A DNA stretch of 64,000 bases. Origin: Clostridia bacterium. Lineage in GTDB: Bacteria; Bacillota; Clostridia; UMGS1810. Each line of letters opens with the position of its first letter. The stretch's first letter is position 1. The stretch spans positions 62,001 to 126,000 of the forward strand of contig JAFSCF010000014.1 in NCBI GenBank assembly GCA_017436905.1, given 5' to 3'. The notes under the pieces are model-generated. The model worked only from the letters and a program-made list of their open reading frames with translations, ran no database searches and was not told where the DNA came from. The position numbers and the translations under genes are program-made. Positions 47,353-57,292 of this stretch are shown here, piece by piece.

Positions 47353-48045
47353 TTACTGAAATATTCTTCTTGCAGTTGAGTAAGTATTTGCGTAGTATCC
47401 GCTGTTGATAGTGATAATCTCAACACTTCTGCCGGGCTGGGGTGAGTGAATCATCATACCATTGCCGACATAAATACCTGCGTGGCTGATGTTGTAACCG
47501 TTTGTTACAAAGAACACCAAATCGCCGGGGATAAGATTTTCTTTACTTACATAAACACCATTTGATGTTTGTGAAGCGGCTGTTCTGTTAAGGTTAACCC
47601 CTAACTGTGAGTAGCAGTACTTGGTAAATCCTGAACAGTCAAAACCTGCAGGTGACATACCGCCGTATCTGTAAGGTGTGCCGATATACTGCTTAGCGAT
47701 ATCAACTACTCGCTGACCTTTAGTTCTTTCTGCGGCATAACGTGAAGCCTCAGACACATCAACAACTTTTACATAATCGCTGATAAGGTAAGCGTCAGCA
47801 CCGTTATACTTAACTTTGTACCAAAGGCCTTCAACACCTATAATATCAACTATAGTACCGTAGGTGTACTGGCCTGCAATTGCGCAGTTTGTATTTGGCT
47901 GTGTGCGGATGTTGAGCACGCCCGCCAGAACCACGCCGCATTTTCCTGCTGCAAAAGTAACGCAAGCAAAGGAAGAAACTATCATTATCATCACTATCAG
48001 CGCTGCAGCAAATTTTGCTGATCTGCGCTTTAAACTATGTATCAT
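47353..48045 (-). CDS. Secreted SH3-NlpC/P60 cell-wall peptidase
   Basis: 230 residues from the ATG with AGGAG upstream. A signal peptide (KFAAALIVMIMIVSSFACVTFA) is followed by one bacterial SH3 domain (~35-90, GVLNIRTQPN) and an NlpC/P60 domain with catalytic Cys in GFDCSGFT, His in SHAGIYVGNG and a third polar residue in MIHSPQPG. It cleaves peptide stems of peptidoglycan, typically gamma-D-Glu-diaminopimelate. It has a consensus promoter. Possible roles are daughter-cell separation and sporulation. Confidence 0.92.
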   Translation of the reverse strand: MIHSLKRRSAKFAAALIVMIMIVSSFACVTFAAGKCGVVLAGVLNIRTQPNTNCAIAGQYTYGTIVDIIGVEGLWYKVKYNGADAYLISDYVKVVDVSEASRYAAERTKGQRVVDIAKQYIGTPYRYGGMSPAGFDCSGFTKYCYSQLGVNLNRTAASQTSNGVYVSKENLIPGDLVFFVTNGYNISHAGIYVGNGMMIHSPQPGRSVEIITINSGYYANTYSTARRIFQ

Positions 48046-48098
48046 TAGTAAATCTCCTGACCGTATATAAACAAATATTATATGCAACTTATATTTGT

Positions 48099-48127
48099 AT
48101 TATACCTCAGAAGAACAAAAATGTCAA
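48099..48127 (-). promoter_or_regulatory. Consensus promoter of the NlpC/P60 gene
   Basis: On the minus strand TTGACA (48122-48127), 17 bp, TATAAT (48099-48104). Confidence 0.85.
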
Positions 48128-48246
48128 ACTTTTTTAACATTTAATTAACAAATGCCCGGTTTTTCGGACTATATCCACAATAAAACTGCAATTCTTTTGT
48201 GCATATGCAACAATAGAAAAATGTAATAATTTGAAATTGTTAAAAA

Positions 48247-48648
48247 TTATGGATTTTCTTTAACAATTTCTTTTATTTCGCTATTGAGGTTTGCCTTTCT
48301 GTTATATACACGTATTACGCAAATCCACAAAATAAGAATCAGGCCGCACAAAGGCGCAGTAATATACGCAGGAGCGCCCAGCAAGTAGCAAATCCCCATA
48401 ACAGCAAACACCGCAATAATTGGCAGCATATAAACAAGAAATGCGGCAATATACACTCTTCCCGTAGGCATATACAAAATTACCTTGTCGCCCACATTTG
48501 CATTGGCAGAGTTTTTAGCCTCTATATCATAAACGGGATTTTCACACAAGCCACACGAAGAACATTCGCCCGAACATGCAGATTTTTTCTCAATACGCAC
48601 GATGGCACGAGTTCCGTTAATATTTACAACTGTTCCCTCTCCCGTCAT
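48247..48648 (-). CDS. RseC/MucC-family membrane protein
   Basis: 133 residues. The N-terminal soluble part has a cysteine cluster (CSGECSSCGLC) and a small beta domain (GDKVILYMP), followed by two transmembrane helices and a basic tail. This is the layout of the RseC/MucC family, linked elsewhere to SoxR reduction and Rnf-type electron transport. No rnf genes are nearby. The ribosome site AAAAGGAGA lies next to the palindromic repeat at 48678-48731. Confidence 0.85.
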   Translation of the reverse strand: MTGEGTVVNINGTRAIVRIEKKSACSGECSSCGLCENPVYDIEAKNSANANVGDKVILYMPTGRVYIAAFLVYMLPIIAVFAVMGICYLLGAPAYITAPLCGLILILWICVIRVYNRKANLNSEIKEIVKENP

Positions 48649-48677
48649 AGGTCTCTCCTTTTAAAAGTTTACTGTGT

Positions 48678-48731
48678 GCAGCTGATATAAAACTCACTTG
48701 AGTATATTTAGGTGAGTTTTATATCAACTGC
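48678..48731. repeat. Palindromic repeat with CTAAATAT loop, copy A
   Basis: Arms 48678-48697 and 48712-48731 (one mismatch; core GATATAAAACTCAC) around a 14-base loop. The loop, read on the minus strand, is CTAAATATACTCAA. A related element is at 56444-56480 with loop CTAAATATGCCAA. Both lie just upstream of a gene whose ribosome site reads ACTTTTAAAAGGAGA. Confidence 0.65.
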
Positions 48732-48758
48732 ATCACTTCATTTATAAACAATATACTA

Positions 48759-49232
48759 TTACTTAATTAAATACTTTTTATTAAGTTCTGCAAGCGCCGT
48801 ATCAACACAAGACTCGTCTACCAGCAAAGAAATCTCATTTACAGATGCGCTTATAAGTTTAACCATTATGTCCGCCTGCGCCAAAACACCCAAAACCTCC
48901 GCCGTAATGCCCGCATCATCAGAAAGTGCACTGCCTGAAAGGGTAAGTTTTGCATTACTGCTGCTGATATGGCATAAAAAGTGCGGAATTACGCTTCGCA
49001 TCTCACCCATAGCAGCAACTGCCCTTCCAAGATACTCGCTAAGTATAGTAAACGACATATTCATTTTACCCTTGTTGTGTGGCGTAAGTGTTATGGTATC
49101 AACATTTATACCACGGTCGGCGATTTTTTTAAAAATAGATGTGAGTATCCCACCGTCGCAGTTTAAGTCGTTAACTGTAATTAAAGTTATGCTGTCTGTT
49201 ACATCTATATCGGTTATAGCGCTTTTTATCAT
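48759..49232 (-). CDS. Stand-alone ACT-domain protein, aspartokinase-regulatory-like
   Basis: 157 residues from the ATG with AAGGGG upstream (a TTG seven codons earlier lies before that site). Two tandem ACT modules are visible: DSITLITVNDLNCDGGILTS and LTLSGSALSDDAGITAEVLG. They match the amino-acid-binding C-terminal half of aspartate kinases, but the kinase domain is absent. It lies downstream of asd-dapA-dapB, so it may sense lysine or threonine and act on an aspartokinase encoded elsewhere. Its ribosome site lies inside an inverted repeat. Confidence 0.85.
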   Translation of the reverse strand: MIKSAITDIDVTDSITLITVNDLNCDGGILTSIFKKIADRGINVDTITLTPHNKGKMNMSFTILSEYLGRAVAAMGEMRSVIPHFLCHISSSNAKLTLSGSALSDDAGITAEVLGVLAQADIMVKLISASVNEISLLVDESCVDTALAELNKKYLIK

Positions 49233-49238
49233 ATAAAC

Positions 49239-49288
49239 AATCCCCTTTTGCAATAAATTCTCTCTTTTATTATATGCAAAAAGGGGAT
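49239..49288 (-). promoter_or_regulatory. Inverted repeat that can mask the ACT-gene ribosome site
   Basis: ATCCCCTTTTGCA (49240-49252) and TGCAAAAAGGGGAT (49275-49288) are complementary. On the minus-strand RNA the downstream arm contains AAAAGGGGAT, the ribosome site of the ACT gene, so the hairpin would hide it. Confidence 0.6.
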
Positions 49289-49298
49289 ATTATGCTAA

Positions 49299-50051
49299 TT
49301 ATGCGTTAACAAGGTCTTCCATATTGTACATTCCGGGTTGTTTGCCAACTAAATATTTAGCCGCTTTAATAGCGCCTACGGCAAAAACTTCTTTGCCCAT
49401 AGCAGTGTGTTTAACCTCTATAACCTCGTCATTACCGGCAAAAATTACGCTGTGCTCGCCGACGATTGTGCCGCCTCGCACACTGTGAATACCAATCTCG
49501 CTCTGTTCTCTTTTTTTGCGAACAAAGTGGCGGTCGTAAACATAATCAACATTGCCCTTGAGTGAAGACGAAATTTCGTCTGCAATCATAAGCGCCGTAC
49601 CGCTTGGTGCGTCTATCTTCTGATTATGATGCTTTTCTATAATTTCAATATCAAAATTGCCTTCCAGCACAGACGCAGCCCTTTTAACAAGGCTTATCAA
49701 AAGATTTACGCCCACCGACATATTCGCCGAAGAAAAAACAGGAATACGTTTTGAAAGTTCGGCAACCTTTTCCCTTTGGACCGTGCTTAATCCCGTTGTA
49801 GCAAGCACAAACGGTATGCGCCTATCACCGCAGAAAGATATAAGCGAGTCAAGGCAAGCGGGGTTTGAAAAATCTATAACCACGTCAACCTTTTCTTTAA
49901 CATTGCTGAGGTCGTCATAAACGGGAAATGCGTCTGAATCGGTATTGATATCGTATCCGCAAACGATTTCTGCAGCACTGTCATTTTCAAGTATTTTGGT
50001 GATGACTTTGCCCATTTTTCCGTTGCAACCGCTTAAAAGAATATTTATCAT
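49299..50051 (-). CDS. dapB: 4-hydroxy-tetrahydrodipicolinate reductase
   Basis: Reduces 4-hydroxy-tetrahydrodipicolinate with NAD(P)H in lysine and diaminopimelate synthesis. 250 residues: LSGCNGKMGKVI nucleotide-binding loop, VDVVIDFSNP, and the catalytic EKHHNQKIDAPSGTA. It follows dapA in the operon, with a hairpin in the 68-base gap. Confidence 0.97.
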   Translation of the reverse strand: MINILLSGCNGKMGKVITKILENDSAAEIVCGYDINTDSDAFPVYDDLSNVKEKVDVVIDFSNPACLDSLISFCGDRRIPFVLATTGLSTVQREKVAELSKRIPVFSSANMSVGVNLLISLVKRAASVLEGNFDIEIIEKHHNQKIDAPSGTALMIADEISSSLKGNVDYVYDRHFVRKKREQSEIGIHSVRGGTIVGEHSVIFAGNDEVIEVKHTAMGKEVFAVGAIKAAKYLVGKQPGMYNMEDLVNA

Positions 50052-50077
50052 AAGTGTATCACTTCCTTATTTAAAAA

Positions 50078-50109
50078 TGTAGGGGCGGATACTTTCATCT
50101 GCCCCTACA
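50078..50109. repeat. Hairpin in the dapA-dapB gap
   Basis: TGTAGGGGC (50078-50086) and GCCCCTACA (50101-50109), extended by a weak GAT/ATC pair. No T-run, so more likely a REP-type or mRNA-processing hairpin than a terminator. Confidence 0.55.
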
Positions 50110-50119
50110 AAAACGTGTG

Positions 50120-51007
50120 TTATTTAAGTAATCCGTATCCGATAAGTGCTTTTTTAAGCACCTCTACGTTTTTATCTTCCATTTCGCACAGAGGCATACG
50201 CAAATCACCTGCAGGGAAACCGAGTAAGTTCATAGCAGTTTTAACGGGGATGGGGTTAACCTCACAGAAAAGTGCGCTGATAAGAGGAAGCATCTTAAGT
50301 TGGATATCAAGTGCTTTTTCTCTCTCACCATTAAGGTAAAGATGTACCATATCGTGAGTGTCTTTAGGTGCAATGTTTGCAATAACAGATATAACACCCT
50401 TACCGCCTGCCGCAAGCATAGGCACAGTAATATCGTCATTACCTGAATATATATCCATATCGTCGCCGCAAAGTGCTTTGATTTCGAGTGCTCTGGCAAT
50501 ATCACCGGTAGCCTCTTTAATTGCTACGATGTTATCCACTTTAGAAAGTTCTTTTGCAGTTTCGGGCTTAATGTCTGTACCTGTACGGCTCGGAACATTA
50601 TAAAGTATGCAAGGGATATCTATACTGTCTGCAATAGCAGAGTAATGTTTGATAAGTCCCTTCTGTGTTGCTTTGTTATAATAGGGAGTAACAAGCAGAA
50701 CTGCGTCTGCGCCAAGACGAGCAGCCTCTTTTGTAAGTTCAATGCCGTGTGCAGTGTCGTTACTGCCGGTACCTGCAATAACAGGTATAGCGCCGTTTAC
50801 TTTTTTAACAGCATACTCAACAACAGCAAGATGCTCTTTATCCGGCATTGTGGCAGACTCGCCCGTAGTGCCGCAAATTATAATAGCATCGGTAGAGTTG
50901 TCTATATGATACTTAAGAAGGCTTCCAAGCGCCTCGTAGTCTACCTGTCCGTTTTTAAAAGGAGTTATCAAGGCTACTCCTGAACCTGTGAATACGGTCT
51001 TTTTCAC
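50120..51007 (-). CDS. dapA: 4-hydroxy-tetrahydrodipicolinate synthase
   Basis: Condenses pyruvate with aspartate semialdehyde, the first committed step of lysine synthesis. I prefer the GTG at 51005-51007 with AAGGTG 9 bases upstream (a GTG four codons earlier overlaps that site), giving 295 residues. CGTTGES, the tyrosine in LYNVPSRTG and the Schiff-base lysine in VAIKEATGD are present. Confidence 0.96.
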   Translation of the reverse strand: MKKTVFTGSGVALITPFKNGQVDYEALGSLLKYHIDNSTDAIIICGTTGESATMPDKEHLAVVEYAVKKVNGAIPVIAGTGSNDTAHGIELTKEAARLGADAVLLVTPYYNKATQKGLIKHYSAIADSIDIPCILYNVPSRTGTDIKPETAKELSKVDNIVAIKEATGDIARALEIKALCGDDMDIYSGNDDITVPMLAAGGKGVISVIANIAPKDTHDMVHLYLNGEREKALDIQLKMLPLISALFCEVNPIPVKTAMNLLGFPAGDLRMPLCEMEDKNVEVLKKALIGYGLLK

Positions 51008-51050
51008 TGTAATACCCACCTTTTCAAAATAGCATAATTATTGTGGCAAC

Positions 51051-52052
51051 TTATTTGTTTTCGTTCATTTCGATAAGTTTCTGAGCAATCTGCACCGCAT
51101 TGGTTGCAGCACCTTTTCTGATATTATCTGCAACTACCCAGAGGTTTACACCGCTTTCAACGCTCTCGTCACGTCTGATTCTGCCGACGAATACTTCGTT
51201 TTTGCCTTTAGCGTTTACAGCCATGGGGTATACTGCGTTGGCAATATCGTCTTGCACAACTAAACCTTCCATATCAGCAAGAACTTTTTTAAGTTCGTCT
51301 AAATCAAAATCATTGTAGAACTCTACGTTGATAGATTCACTGTGGCAGTCAAAAACAGGTACACGAACTGTTGTAGCGGTAATCTTCATATCGTCATCGT
51401 GCAAGATTTTGCGTGTTTCGTTAACCATCTTCATTTCCTCTTTAGTGTAACCATTATCGAGGAACACATCTATCTGAGGTAAGCAGTTGTTAGCAATCGG
51501 GTGGTTGAATTTTTTAGGTGCTTCGCCTTTAAGGCCGTTTTCCAAATCCATATATCCGCCCATACCTGCGCCTGAAACAGCCTGGTATGTAGAATATACA
51601 ACTCTCTTGATTTTATATTTATCGTGCAGTGCTTTAAGCGGAACCATAGCCTGAATTGTAGAGCAGTTGGGGTTAGCGATGATGCCTTTGTTCCATGCGA
51701 TGTCTTCGGGGTTAACCTCAGGAACTACAAGCGGAACTTCGGGGTCCATTCTCCATGCGCTTGAGTTATCTATAACAACAACGCCCTTTGATGCTGCGAT
51801 AGGTGCAAACTTCTCACTTGTAGAGCCGCCTGCCGAGAACAGAGCAATGTCGATATCTTTATCAAATGAATTTTCGGTAAGTTCTTCAATAACGTACTCC
51901 TTACCCATAAATGTAACTTTTGAGCCTGCGCTGCGTGCTGACGCCATAAGATAATAATTTTCTACGGGCAGGTTTACCTCTTCCAGAACTTTAAGGAAGG
52001 TTCTTCCAACCATACCTGTTGCACCAACAACAGCAATGTTATATTTTTTCAT
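51051..52052 (-). CDS. asd: Aspartate-semialdehyde dehydrogenase
   Basis: Reduces aspartyl phosphate to the semialdehyde that feeds lysine, threonine and methionine. 333 residues; VGATGMVGRTFL nucleotide loop, catalytic cysteine in NPNCSTIQ (~130), and the C-terminal VRVPVFDCHSE. First gene of the asd-dapA-dapB-ACT operon. Confidence 0.97.
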   Translation of the reverse strand: MKKYNIAVVGATGMVGRTFLKVLEEVNLPVENYYLMASARSAGSKVTFMGKEYVIEELTENSFDKDIDIALFSAGGSTSEKFAPIAASKGVVVIDNSSAWRMDPEVPLVVPEVNPEDIAWNKGIIANPNCSTIQAMVPLKALHDKYKIKRVVYSTYQAVSGAGMGGYMDLENGLKGEAPKKFNHPIANNCLPQIDVFLDNGYTKEEMKMVNETRKILHDDDMKITATTVRVPVFDCHSESINVEFYNDFDLDELKKVLADMEGLVVQDDIANAVYPMAVNAKGKNEVFVGRIRRDESVESGVNLWVVADNIRKGAATNAVQIAQKLIEMNENK

Positions 52053-52087
52053 AAAATATCAATCCTTTCATACTTTTCCTATTCTAT

Positions 52088-52116
52088 ATCATACCACTAC
52101 GCCCCCTATAAGTCAA
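52088..52116 (-). promoter_or_regulatory. Promoter of the asd-dap operon
   Basis: On the minus strand TTGACT (52111-52116), 17 bp, TATGAT (52088-52093). The leader is under 35 nt, too short for a lysine riboswitch. Confidence 0.8.
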
Positions 52117-52166
52117 TAGCAGTTATATTAAAATCAAGTTAAAAAAACACCGTTTTCATTGACAAC

Positions 52167-52195
52167 TTGCATAGTTTTCTTTAATGTGATATTAT
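52167..52195 (+). promoter_or_regulatory. Promoter of the spoIID-like/queA/tgt operon
   Basis: TTGCAT (52167-52172), 17 bp, TATTAT (52190-52195), 27 bases before the first start codon. Confidence 0.7.
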
Positions 52196-52222
52196 AGGTG
52201 TAATATGAAATGAGGGATAATT

Positions 52223-53545
52223 TTGCGTAAAATTATATCGTTTTTTCTTGTATGTACTCTTTTACTTTGCTGCCATACAACAATATATGCCGAAGAGACG
52301 GCTGTTGACACTATTAAAATAGGTCTTTTCTACGGCTCTACCGCAAAAGAAAGCGTAAACATAAGTTCGGAAAGCGGCTTTTATATGGGATATGAAGCAG
52401 ACGGCGAGTTTGTTCAGGAAGCAGAACTTGCGGAAAACTCTGTAACTGTAACCGCAGGCGAAGGCACAACCATTGCAATAGGCTCGTACATATACGATGC
52501 CGACCAATTCCCCATTCTGTACCCCATAGAGGGCAATGTAACTGTAGACGGCACAGAGTACAGAGGCAGCGTGCAGTTTAAGCGCATAGACGGCGGTGCG
52601 CTGACGGTTATAAATGTGGTAAATATAGAACAGTACCTTTACAGCGTTATCGGCAAAGAGATGAGCCCCAGTTGGAATATAGAAGCACTCAAGGCTCAGG
52701 CGGTATGCGCAAGGGGCTTTGCCATAAGCAACTATAACAAATTTTCAAAATACGGCTTTAACTTAGACACTACAACAACAAGTCAAGTTTATAAAGGCAT
52801 ATCAACAGAAACAGAAAGTACACGGCGTGCAGTTGACGAAACTAAAGGTCAGGTTTTAAAGCACGACGGAAAAATAATTCAGTCAATCTACTGTGCTTCT
52901 ATGGGAGGTGCAACTGCCAACGCAGAAAATGTGTGGGGTGGTTCGTATCCGTATCTGGTAAGCGTTACAGACCCATACGAAAATCCCGACGAAGCAACTA
53001 GATACAGTTGGAGCATAACCTTGTCTGCAGATGATATTAAAAAATGTCTTTCCGATGCAGGTATAAATGTAGGCGATATTACATCTGTTGAGATTGTAAG
53101 TCAGGACGATGCAGGGTATGTAACAGAACTACTGTTCACGGGTACTGAAGGCACTCACACAGCAAAGAAAAGCAGTTGCCGCACAATATTCGGCGGTAAA
53201 CTCCACAGCCAGCGATACACAATAGCAGGTGGCGAAGAAACATATCCAAGCATCAGCATAATATCTTCAAACGGCATATTTACAAAACCGTCAAACGAAA
53301 TATACGTGCAAGGTGCAGGGAAGATGAGTGTGCTAAGCGTACTCTCTGCCACTTTGTCAAAAATATTTGCGCCGCAGTCAGGCGAAACATTTGCCGCAGG
53401 TGAGTACACCTTCAATGGCAACGGCTGGGGACACGGTGTAGGTATGAGCCAATGGGGCGCAAAAGCAATGGCTGATAAAGGCTTTACATACGAGGATATA
53501 CTCACATTCTACTATACTGGCACATACCTTGAAAGCGCATACTGA
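52223..53545 (+). CDS. SpoIID/LytB-domain protein
   Basis: 440 residues from a TTG with GAGGG upstream. A signal peptide (RKIISFFLVCTLLLCCHTTIYA) is followed by a SpoIID domain with EQYLYSVIGKEMSP, EALKAQAVCARGFA, the CASMGGATANAENVWGG region and the C-terminal GHGVGMSQWGA. SpoIID is a lytic transglycosylase that remodels peptidoglycan during engulfment. It is longer than Bacillus SpoIID and not next to spoIIQ or spoIIR, so it could be the true SpoIID or a paralogue. It is co-directional with queA. Confidence 0.9.
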   Translation: MRKIISFFLVCTLLLCCHTTIYAEETAVDTIKIGLFYGSTAKESVNISSESGFYMGYEADGEFVQEAELAENSVTVTAGEGTTIAIGSYIYDADQFPILYPIEGNVTVDGTEYRGSVQFKRIDGGALTVINVVNIEQYLYSVIGKEMSPSWNIEALKAQAVCARGFAISNYNKFSKYGFNLDTTTTSQVYKGISTETESTRRAVDETKGQVLKHDGKIIQSIYCASMGGATANAENVWGGSYPYLVSVTDPYENPDEATRYSWSITLSADDIKKCLSDAGINVGDITSVEIVSQDDAGYVTELLFTGTEGTHTAKKSSCRTIFGGKLHSQRYTIAGGEETYPSISIISSNGIFTKPSNEIYVQGAGKMSVLSVLSATLSKIFAPQSGETFAAGEYTFNGNGWGHGVGMSQWGAKAMADKGFTYEDILTFYYTGTYLESAY

Positions 53546-53561
53546 TTAGGAGAGATACACT

Positions 53562-55729
<2,168 letters not shown>

Positions 55730-55731
<2 letters not shown>

Positions 55732-55763
55732 AAAAAGAACGGATTTAAATCCGTTCTTTTTTT
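55730..55763. terminator. Bidirectional terminator between tgt and the HAD gene
   Basis: Palindrome centred in GAACGGATTTAAATCCGTTC (55737-55756) with A- and T-runs on either side. It overlaps the HAD gene 3' end. Confidence 0.85.
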
Positions 55764-56410
55764 ACAATATCCAAGATTTCTGTTGCATCGCCTATTATAA
55801 CATCAGCACCGGCAGCAGTCAATTCCGCTTCATCACGGAATCCCCACAGAACACCCACTGCGAAAAGTCCTGCATTTTTGCCCGTTGCAATGTCAACTTT
55901 TGTATCGCCCACAAATATTACCTCTTCACAGTTGACATCAAGTTCTTTCATTATTTCAAAAACAGCGTCGGGGGCAGGTTTAAGCGGCACACCGTCCATT
56001 CCTCCACGCACAATATCAAATGTATCTTTCCCAAATATTTTATTTACAACGTCTACAGTTGCAAAGTGAGGTTTGTTTGAAAGTACTGCCGTTTTGTAGC
56101 CGTTGTCTTTAAGGCTTTTAAGCATATCCACAATCCCGTCATACGGGGCTGTTAGATAAAGTGTGTCGGCATCGTAAAGTTCGTTATATTTTTTAAAAAC
56201 ATTATCAAACTCCTCCGCTGTCCACTCACGAGTATAACTCATAGCACGTTCAACAAGCAATTTGGCACCATTGCCAACAAAATGCTTATATTTCTCTACG
56301 GGCACGGGATTAAACCCGTATTCCTCAAGAGCAGTATTGCAATAATATTCAATTGTATCAATAGTGTTTAAAAGTGTTCCGTCAAGATCAAATATAACTG
56401 CTTTTATCAT
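55745..56410 (-). CDS. HAD-superfamily phosphatase, phosphoglycolate phosphatase-like
   Basis: 221 residues: motif I FDLDGTLLN (7-15), cap helices, motif II AVLSNKP, motif III lysine in PLKPAPDA and motif IV FVGDTKVDI. This matches the Gph/PpaX group, but substrate specificity in HADs is not readable from sequence. The ribosome site AAAAGGAGA is adjacent to palindromic repeat copy B. Confidence 0.9.
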   Translation of the reverse strand: MIKAVIFDLDGTLLNTIDTIEYYCNTALEEYGFNPVPVEKYKHFVGNGAKLLVERAMSYTREWTAEEFDNVFKKYNELYDADTLYLTAPYDGIVDMLKSLKDNGYKTAVLSNKPHFATVDVVNKIFGKDTFDIVRGGMDGVPLKPAPDAVFEIMKELDVNCEEVIFVGDTKVDIATGKNAGLFAVGVLWGFRDEAELTAAGADVIIGDATEILDIVKKERI

Positions 56411-56443
56411 TGTGTTCTCCTTTTAAAAGTTGAGTATATCAGT

Positions 56444-56480
56444 ACTAAAATTCACCTAAATATGCCAAGTAAATTTTAGT
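56444..56480. repeat. Palindromic repeat with CTAAATAT loop, copy B
   Basis: Arms ACTAAAATTCAC (56444-56455) and GTAAATTTTAGT (56469-56480), one mismatch, loop CTAAATATGCCAA. It is the same element as 48678-48731, in the opposite orientation, between the promoter and ribosome site of the HAD gene. Confidence 0.65.
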
Positions 56481-56508
56481 GATGATACACAGAATGTTTT
56501 ACACTATA

Positions 56509-56536
56509 ATTATACAACTTCACAATTTATTGTCAA
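56509..56536 (-). promoter_or_regulatory. Promoter of the HAD gene
   Basis: On the minus strand TTGACA (56531-56536), 16 bp, TATAAT (56509-56514). The palindromic repeat falls in its leader. Confidence 0.8.
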
Positions 56537-56540
56537 TAGC

Positions 56541-56580
56541 AAAAGCAAACCGTTTCCAAACAGAAACGGTTTGCTTTTTT
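56541..56580. terminator. Terminator hairpin
   Basis: Sixteen-bp arms at 56541-56556 and 56563-56578 (core AGCAAACCGTTTC), T-run on the plus strand, A-run on the other side. Confidence 0.8.
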
Positions 56581-56583
56581 ATT

Positions 56584-56832
56584 TTAGTGCTTTTTCAAGG
56601 GCTCTTTTCTACGGTAACTGTATACACTATCATATACTTCCTGAATGTTTTTTGTAACAGGCGCTGTTTGTATCAATCCCGTACATTCTGTTGCAGAAGC
56701 GGTACTACCCGGCAAAAAATCAGGAAAAAGTCTTCCGTCGCCGAGTTCATCGTCGTAAGAATCCGTCACATTTTCATTATTGAAAAAGGTTTTGTCATTC
56801 TCGCCCCATTTATATTTTCCTGCCTCGCTCAC
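56584..56832 (-). CDS. Small acidic protein of unknown function
   Basis: About 82 residues, starting at a GTG with GGGGG 9 bases upstream. Hydrophilic and acidic, with ENVTDSYDDELGDGRLFPDF in the middle and ECTGLIQTAPVT toward the C-terminus, then a basic RRKEPLKKH end. No transmembrane segment and no known motif. It lies between two hairpins and just downstream of the orphan ncRNA. It could be a spore or stress protein, but nothing in the sequence proves that. Confidence 0.55.
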   Translation of the reverse strand: MSEAGKYKWGENDKTFFNNENVTDSYDDELGDGRLFPDFLPGSTASATECTGLIQTAPVTKNIQEVYDSVYSYRRKEPLKKH

Positions 56833-56894
56833 TTTTTTCAACCCCCGCAAATATTTTGTGCGCCAAGCAGTTTTTTATTAAAGAAATTTTTTCA

Positions 56895-57134
56895 AAAAAA
56901 GAAGTGACCCTTAATTACTTTTTTATGTAATCAAGGGTCACTTCTGTTCACTTTTGAAATCTAGTTTCACTGTATTACCTCTCTTTCCTTGTCTGCCTTT
57001 TGCTTCGTTATCACATCTTTACATTCACACACAAAATTCATTTTCCTCTAGCGAGAACAACCTGATGTTGTTAGTTGTGTTTTCAGCAAAAGGTGAATTT
57101 TTAAATTCTCATTGGACTCTACCTTCCTTTCTTC
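56895..57134 (-). ncRNA. Orphan structured ncRNA, ~240 nt, own promoter and terminator
   Basis: A 490-bp gene-free region holds a promoter (57141-57169) and, 200 bases on, a strong minus-strand terminator: GAAGTGACCCTT (56901-56912) with AAGGGTCACTTC (56933-56944) and a seven-T run. Between them there is no credible reading frame. Read on the minus strand, possible helices include GAATTT/AAATTC, AACAAC/GTTGTT, and a long-range CCTTTTGCT with AGCAAAAGG that encloses ACACA/TGTGT. Length and independence fit a stable housekeeping-type RNA. A raiA-type or divergent 6S RNA is possible, but I cannot confirm either. It lacks recognisable SRP, tmRNA or RNase P signatures. Confidence 0.7.
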
Positions 57135-57140
57135 AACTAT

Positions 57141-57169
57141 AGTATATCAAACCACAAGGGCGTTTTCAA
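57141..57169 (-). promoter_or_regulatory. Promoter of the orphan ncRNA
   Basis: On the minus strand TTGAAA (57164-57169), 17 bp, TATACT (57141-57146). Confidence 0.75.
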
Positions 57170-57244
57170 TTGATAAAATGCAAAAACTATTTCACCATTT
57201 TTTATATAAATAGCAGAAATTAGAAGTAATTTTTAAAAAGGGTA

Positions 57245-57274
57245 TTTACAACGCAGTTTTATACATGATATAAT
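57245..57274 (+). promoter_or_regulatory. Promoter facing a nearby terminator
   Basis: TTTACA (57245-57250), 18 bp, TATAAT (57269-57274). Its start site would be near 57281, only ~12 bases before a terminator stem, giving a ~45-nt transcript with no gene. Confidence 0.45.
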
Positions 57275-57292
57275 TAATTTATGGTTGTGTTA

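Noticed and set aside
52053-52116. Possible lysine riboswitch before asd-dapA-dapB
   Set aside because: The promoter leaves a leader of under 35 nt, far too short for an L-box.
56895-57134. Calling the orphan RNA 6S, SRP or RNase P RNA
   Set aside because: The conserved SRP GGAAG/AGCA loop, RNase P CRI motifs and a clear 6S open-promoter bubble were not found, so the family is left open.
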